Source: Chloroflexota bacterium (lineage in GTDB: Bacteria; Chloroflexota; Dehalococcoidia; SM23-28-2; RBG-16-64-32). Taken from it: a stretch of DNA of 35,924 nucleotides. The position numbers and the translations under genes are program-made. The notes beneath the pieces are model-generated. The model had not been told where the DNA came from. It ran no database searches and worked only from the letters and a program-made list of their open reading frames with translations. The stretch lies in NCBI GenBank assembly GCA_022561095.1, contig JADFRV010000003.1:1-35924 (forward strand). Direction: 5' to 3'. Positions 32,913 to 35,924 of this stretch are shown piece by piece; the stretch's first letter is position 1, and each line of letters starts with the position of its first letter.

Positions 32913-32930
32913 CACTAAGTTCCCTTAGTG
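32913..32930. other. Short perfect hairpin
   Basis: CACTAAG-TTCC-CTTAGTG. Confidence 0.6.
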
Positions 32931-33058
32931 CAGCCAGCAGCGTGTGCCACGGCCAGTCCTCCCGACGACGAACGGCTAGTACCGGGCCGCTTCTGGCTCG
33001 CAGAGACGGTACAGCACTGTAACGTGGTGGGCGCGTTAGCTGTTATTAGCTTGGATAT

Positions 33059-33346
33059 ATGGGGCCTCTAGGACTAGCCCTCACTTTAGCCCTCATATTC
33101 CTGGCTCTCGCGGTGGCTGCCGCTTGGGGCGCTCGATACGTCCAACGTTCTCTGCAACGATGGCGGCGTCAAGAGCCGCCGCCGACTTTCGGCGGCCTTC
33201 AGCAGGAGCCGGTAGAGCCAGCGCTTGCTGAGAGCGTCCAGCAATTTCGCCGGCCCCACCTCGTGCAAACCATTAGCCTCGCAGTTGCCACGGCGCTGAT
33301 AGTCGTGTCCCTAGTCGCTCTCTTCCTCGGGCGAAGCGGCCGATAA
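33059..33346 (+). CDS. Small two-TM membrane protein, function unknown
   Basis: MGPLGLALTLALIFLALAVAAAWGARYVQRSLQRW...HLVQTISLAVATALIVVSLVALFLGRSGR. Confidence 0.55.
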   Translation: MGPLGLALTLALIFLALAVAAAWGARYVQRSLQRWRRQEPPPTFGGLQQEPVEPALAESVQQFRRPHLVQTISLAVATALIVVSLVALFLGRSGR

Positions 33347-33405
33347 TCATGACCTCAACGTTGAACGGGCTCATCATTGCGCCATGCACGCTTGCACCCC
33401 AATGG

Positions 33406-34428
33406 CTATTGGCCATGTCCCACTCCCGCAATCACCTCCGCGAGCTTCTGGGCCGTGGTGCTCACATCGTATTTGCTGGCGTTCTGCCGGCAGCGCTGGG
33501 CCACTTCGGCTCGGAACTCTGGCTCCTGGATTAGTCTGTCCACCGCCGAAGCGATCTGACCATGGGGCACGAGGACCGCTCCGCTGTGAATTCCGGGATA
33601 GGCTACGGTGTTGGGGACGACGCAGGCGACGCCGGCGTAGGCCTTCTCCAGCATGGCGATGCCGAAGGTCTCGTGGTACGAACAGGAGAAGGCGATATCT
33701 ATCCCGGAGATGAAGCGCCAGTAGTCGACCTGGGTCTCAAACCGGGGTATGAACTGTACGTTGCCCAGCCGGTTGAGCCTGGTCGCGGCGTCTGCGTAGT
33801 AGTCTTTGAGGCTCTGAGGGACCCAGAACGGCTCATCCCAGTCCTCTTTCCGGCCGATGATGAACTTCACGTCCCTATGCTTGGCCGCCAGGCTCTCGAT
33901 GACGTCCAACGCTCCCTGGAGGTTCTTGTCGGTGCGCCAGCGGTGCTGCCACAAGACCGTCAGGCCGGAGCGCCGGGCCCTGTTCTCGCGCCGGCAGCGG
34001 TCTATGCCCTCGAGGTCGATGCCGAGGAAGCAGACCTGGAACTGGTAGCCATCGATGCGCTCCTCCAAGAGACGTTTGGTAAATACGCTCTGCGCAAGAT
34101 GTCTCTTGAAATAGGGCATGAGAATGGCTACGGACTCCAGGAAGCCGTCTTCATGCGCGTTCTTCCCCCGGTCCCAGCCCGTGATGTAGTCCGGATAGAG
34201 GGCCCACAGGACGGTTGGCGTGCGGAGGACGTCTTCTTTATGGAGCGCGAGTGCGTCCACGCGCCGGTGAGGGCCGTATACCACCACGTCAGGGGAGAAC
34301 TCCTCTAGCTCGCGGTACAAGGGGGGATCCAACCAGTTGCCGGCAACTTCAAGGCCTTTTTCGCATAGGATCTCGCTTCCCCGATTGGGGAAGATCCAGG
34401 ACTCGATGTTGGCCAGATAGAGTCTCAT
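33406..34428 (-). CDS. Glycosyltransferase (GT4-like)
   Basis: LTVLWQHRWRTDKNLQGALDVIESLAAKHRDVKFIIGRKE...FIPRFETQVDYWRFISGIDIAFSCSYHETFGIAMLEKAYAGVACVVPNTVAYPGI. Confidence 0.9.
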   Translation of the reverse strand: MRLYLANIESWIFPNRGSEILCEKGLEVAGNWLDPPLYRELEEFSPDVVVYGPHRRVDALALHKEDVLRTPTVLWALYPDYITGWDRGKNAHEDGFLESVAILMPYFKRHLAQSVFTKRLLEERIDGYQFQVCFLGIDLEGIDRCRRENRARRSGLTVLWQHRWRTDKNLQGALDVIESLAAKHRDVKFIIGRKEDWDEPFWVPQSLKDYYADAATRLNRLGNVQFIPRFETQVDYWRFISGIDIAFSCSYHETFGIAMLEKAYAGVACVVPNTVAYPGIHSGAVLVPHGQIASAVDRLIQEPEFRAEVAQRCRQNASKYDVSTTAQKLAEVIAGVGHGQ

Positions 34429-34497
34429 GCCACCTCATCGGCGAGAGTCAAGAAACCTGTGGCCCGGCGGGATCTAGAGGGAGATGGGCTGGGCGGA

Positions 34498-35223
34498 CTA
34501 CCGTCCATGCTTCTTGCCGATCAAGAAGCCTCTTCCCCCTTTGGGGATGCCTTCTGGGGTCTTTTCGCTGTGCGGTTCGTAGTAGAAGCCCCGGAACTCT
34601 GCGCTCCCGAAGCCGGCCGCCCTCACCATACCCTCCAGGCACTGGGGCCCGTATATCCACCAATTGGTCGGATCACCCATGTAGGCGCCCTCGATGAACC
34701 TGCCCATGGAGATGAGGGCAGGGTCGAGGAGGAACACGCTTTCGATAAGGATCGTGTCAGTGCAGACGGCAGCCAGCTTCGATAGCACGTTCGTAGGGTC
34801 CGGTATGTGATACATCAGTCCTGTGCAGATGACGATGTCGAAGGTGCCGAGGCTGGCATCGACCTTGTGGGCGTCGTCGTTTATGAACTGTACGTCAAGC
34901 CCAAGGAGGTTGGAGAGGTACTGCGCTTGCCGGACGTAGCGGGGGTCCAGTTCCACCCCCAGCACGCGCTCGGCGCCCCTGCGTTTGGCCACGAAGCTGT
35001 AGTATCCGGCGTTGCAGCCCGCGTCCAGGACGGTCTTGCCGGAGAAATCGCGCGGGAAGCCGAGGCGGTCCAGCGAGGCCAGGACGGAGTCACCGTCATG
35101 GATCCCCTCGATCTTCAGCCAGTCCGCCAGGTGAAAGGAGTGGTACCAGGGTTCCAGCCGCTTGACGGCGCTCAGTATCTCTTTTCTCTCCTCGGTAGAA
35201 TGCACATCTAGATGCCAATTCAA
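34498..35223 (-). CDS. SAM-dependent methyltransferase (CmoB-like DUF1698 style)
   Basis: WYHSFHLADWLKIEGIHDGD...FSGKTVLDAGCNAGYYSFVAKRRGAERVLGVELDPRYVRQAQYL...FDIVICTGLMYHIPDP. TTG start at 35223 after gaggagaaga; the listed ORF extends to 35274. Confidence 0.88.
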   Translation of the reverse strand: MNWHLDVHSTEERKEILSAVKRLEPWYHSFHLADWLKIEGIHDGDSVLASLDRLGFPRDFSGKTVLDAGCNAGYYSFVAKRRGAERVLGVELDPRYVRQAQYLSNLLGLDVQFINDDAHKVDASLGTFDIVICTGLMYHIPDPTNVLSKLAAVCTDTILIESVFLLDPALISMGRFIEGAYMGDPTNWWIYGPQCLEGMVRAAGFGSAEFRGFYYEPHSEKTPEGIPKGGRGFLIGKKHGR

Positions 35224-35364
35224 ATCTTCTCCTCGCTTTCGGTAAACAGCGTGTCGGCACAAGCCGCAGCACAATCTCGTGCCGCTGCGACGACTCTCGC
35301 AGGTCGTGCAGGTCCATGTTCGAGCTGTCTCACCGTAGTAGTATGGGGCGGGGGTGCGACGTGC

Positions 35365-35924
35365 TCACTCCTTAGTAACGTAATATCGAAAACTTACCCA
35401 GTCCTGAGGTGCCGGCGGGGTTTGATCTTGCATCACGTCCACGATTTTGGCTCCATGCGCTTCGAGAGAGGCTACAACCTCCTCTGGCTTTATCCCATAC
35501 ATCTCCATCCTTGGCTGGTTAGGGCTCTTCGCTCCTGGCTTGTCGCCACGGGCCTCTAGTATTGGTTCGCTTGGCTGTTGAAATATTAGCAGGCCATGTG
35601 GGATAAGTATCCGCACAAATTCCTTTATATAGTTCTTAGAATATCGTGGTGCGATGTGTTGAAGCGTAATGTTTGTATAAATAAGGTCGAACCTATTATC
35701 GGCGAATAACTTGAGGTCAGCAGTCTCATTCAGATAGTATCTGCATCTATCGCCGCGGCTATTGAATTTGTTAGCTCGCTCGATCATAGATGGGGCGATA
35801 TCAACGCCATCAACTTCGTCGAAATAATTGGCAAGCGCCTGAGTTAACCTTCCAACACCACAGCCAAAGTCGAGCGCTTTTCTGCGTGCAGTATTGAGAC
35901 CCAATGATTCGACATGCCTAATGA
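35365..35924 (-). CDS. SAM-dependent methyltransferase, N-terminus cut by window edge
   Basis: KALDFGCGVGRLTQALANYFDEVDGVDIAPSMIERANKFN...FDLIYTNITLQHIAPRYSKNYIKEFVRIL; frame stays open to the window end. Confidence 0.9.
   Translation of the reverse strand, partial: IRHVESLGLNTARRKALDFGCGVGRLTQALANYFDEVDGVDIAPSMIERANKFNSRGDRCRYYLNETADLKLFADNRFDLIYTNITLQHIAPRYSKNYIKEFVRILIPHGLLIFQQPSEPILEARGDKPGAKSPNQPRMEMYGIKPEEVVASLEAHGAKIVDVMQDQTPPAPQDWVSFRYYVTKE

Overview
GC-rich bacterial chromosomal window; gene style suggests an environmental lineage, possibly Chloroflexota-like, but this is not established. Left part (about 1-6.5 kb) is a gene-poor accessory region. It holds a GGDEF-EAL protein, a truncated class III cyclase, an SRPBCC protein, a methyltransferase, many copies of a dispersed GC-rich repeat, and a 3'-half tRNA-Phe(GAA) fragment next to 12-bp tandem repeats, which looks like an integration-site remnant. 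Then come a CaiB/BaiF CoA-transferase, a candidate structured RNA in a convergent intergenic gap, and a MacB/LolD-type ABC exporter operon preceded by an HTH-only TetR-like mini-ORF. A small lipoprotein cupredoxin follows whose copper-ligand halves are in circularly permuted order, sitting between two 60-bp direct repeats. A membrane-embedded LuxR-type regulator is next, then a complete 2-oxoacid dehydrogenase operon (lpd, two tandem E1-alpha, E1-beta, E2, lipB). After that is an acyl-CoA cluster: two thiolase-fold proteins lacking the canonical Cys/His motifs, two DUF35 Zn-ribbon proteins, a cupin, and an acyl-CoA dehydrogenase carrying an in-frame repeat insertion. The right part has tRNA-Gly(GCC), tRNA-Leu(CAA), a NAGPA-like phosphodiester glycosidase, an acyl-CoA dehydrogenase-like flavoprotein, a degenerate tRNA-like fragment, and a glycosyltransferase/methyltransferase group cut by the window end. 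No CRISPR array and no intact integrase or transposase was seen. All assignments were made by reading the sequence and ORF translations; no database search was run.
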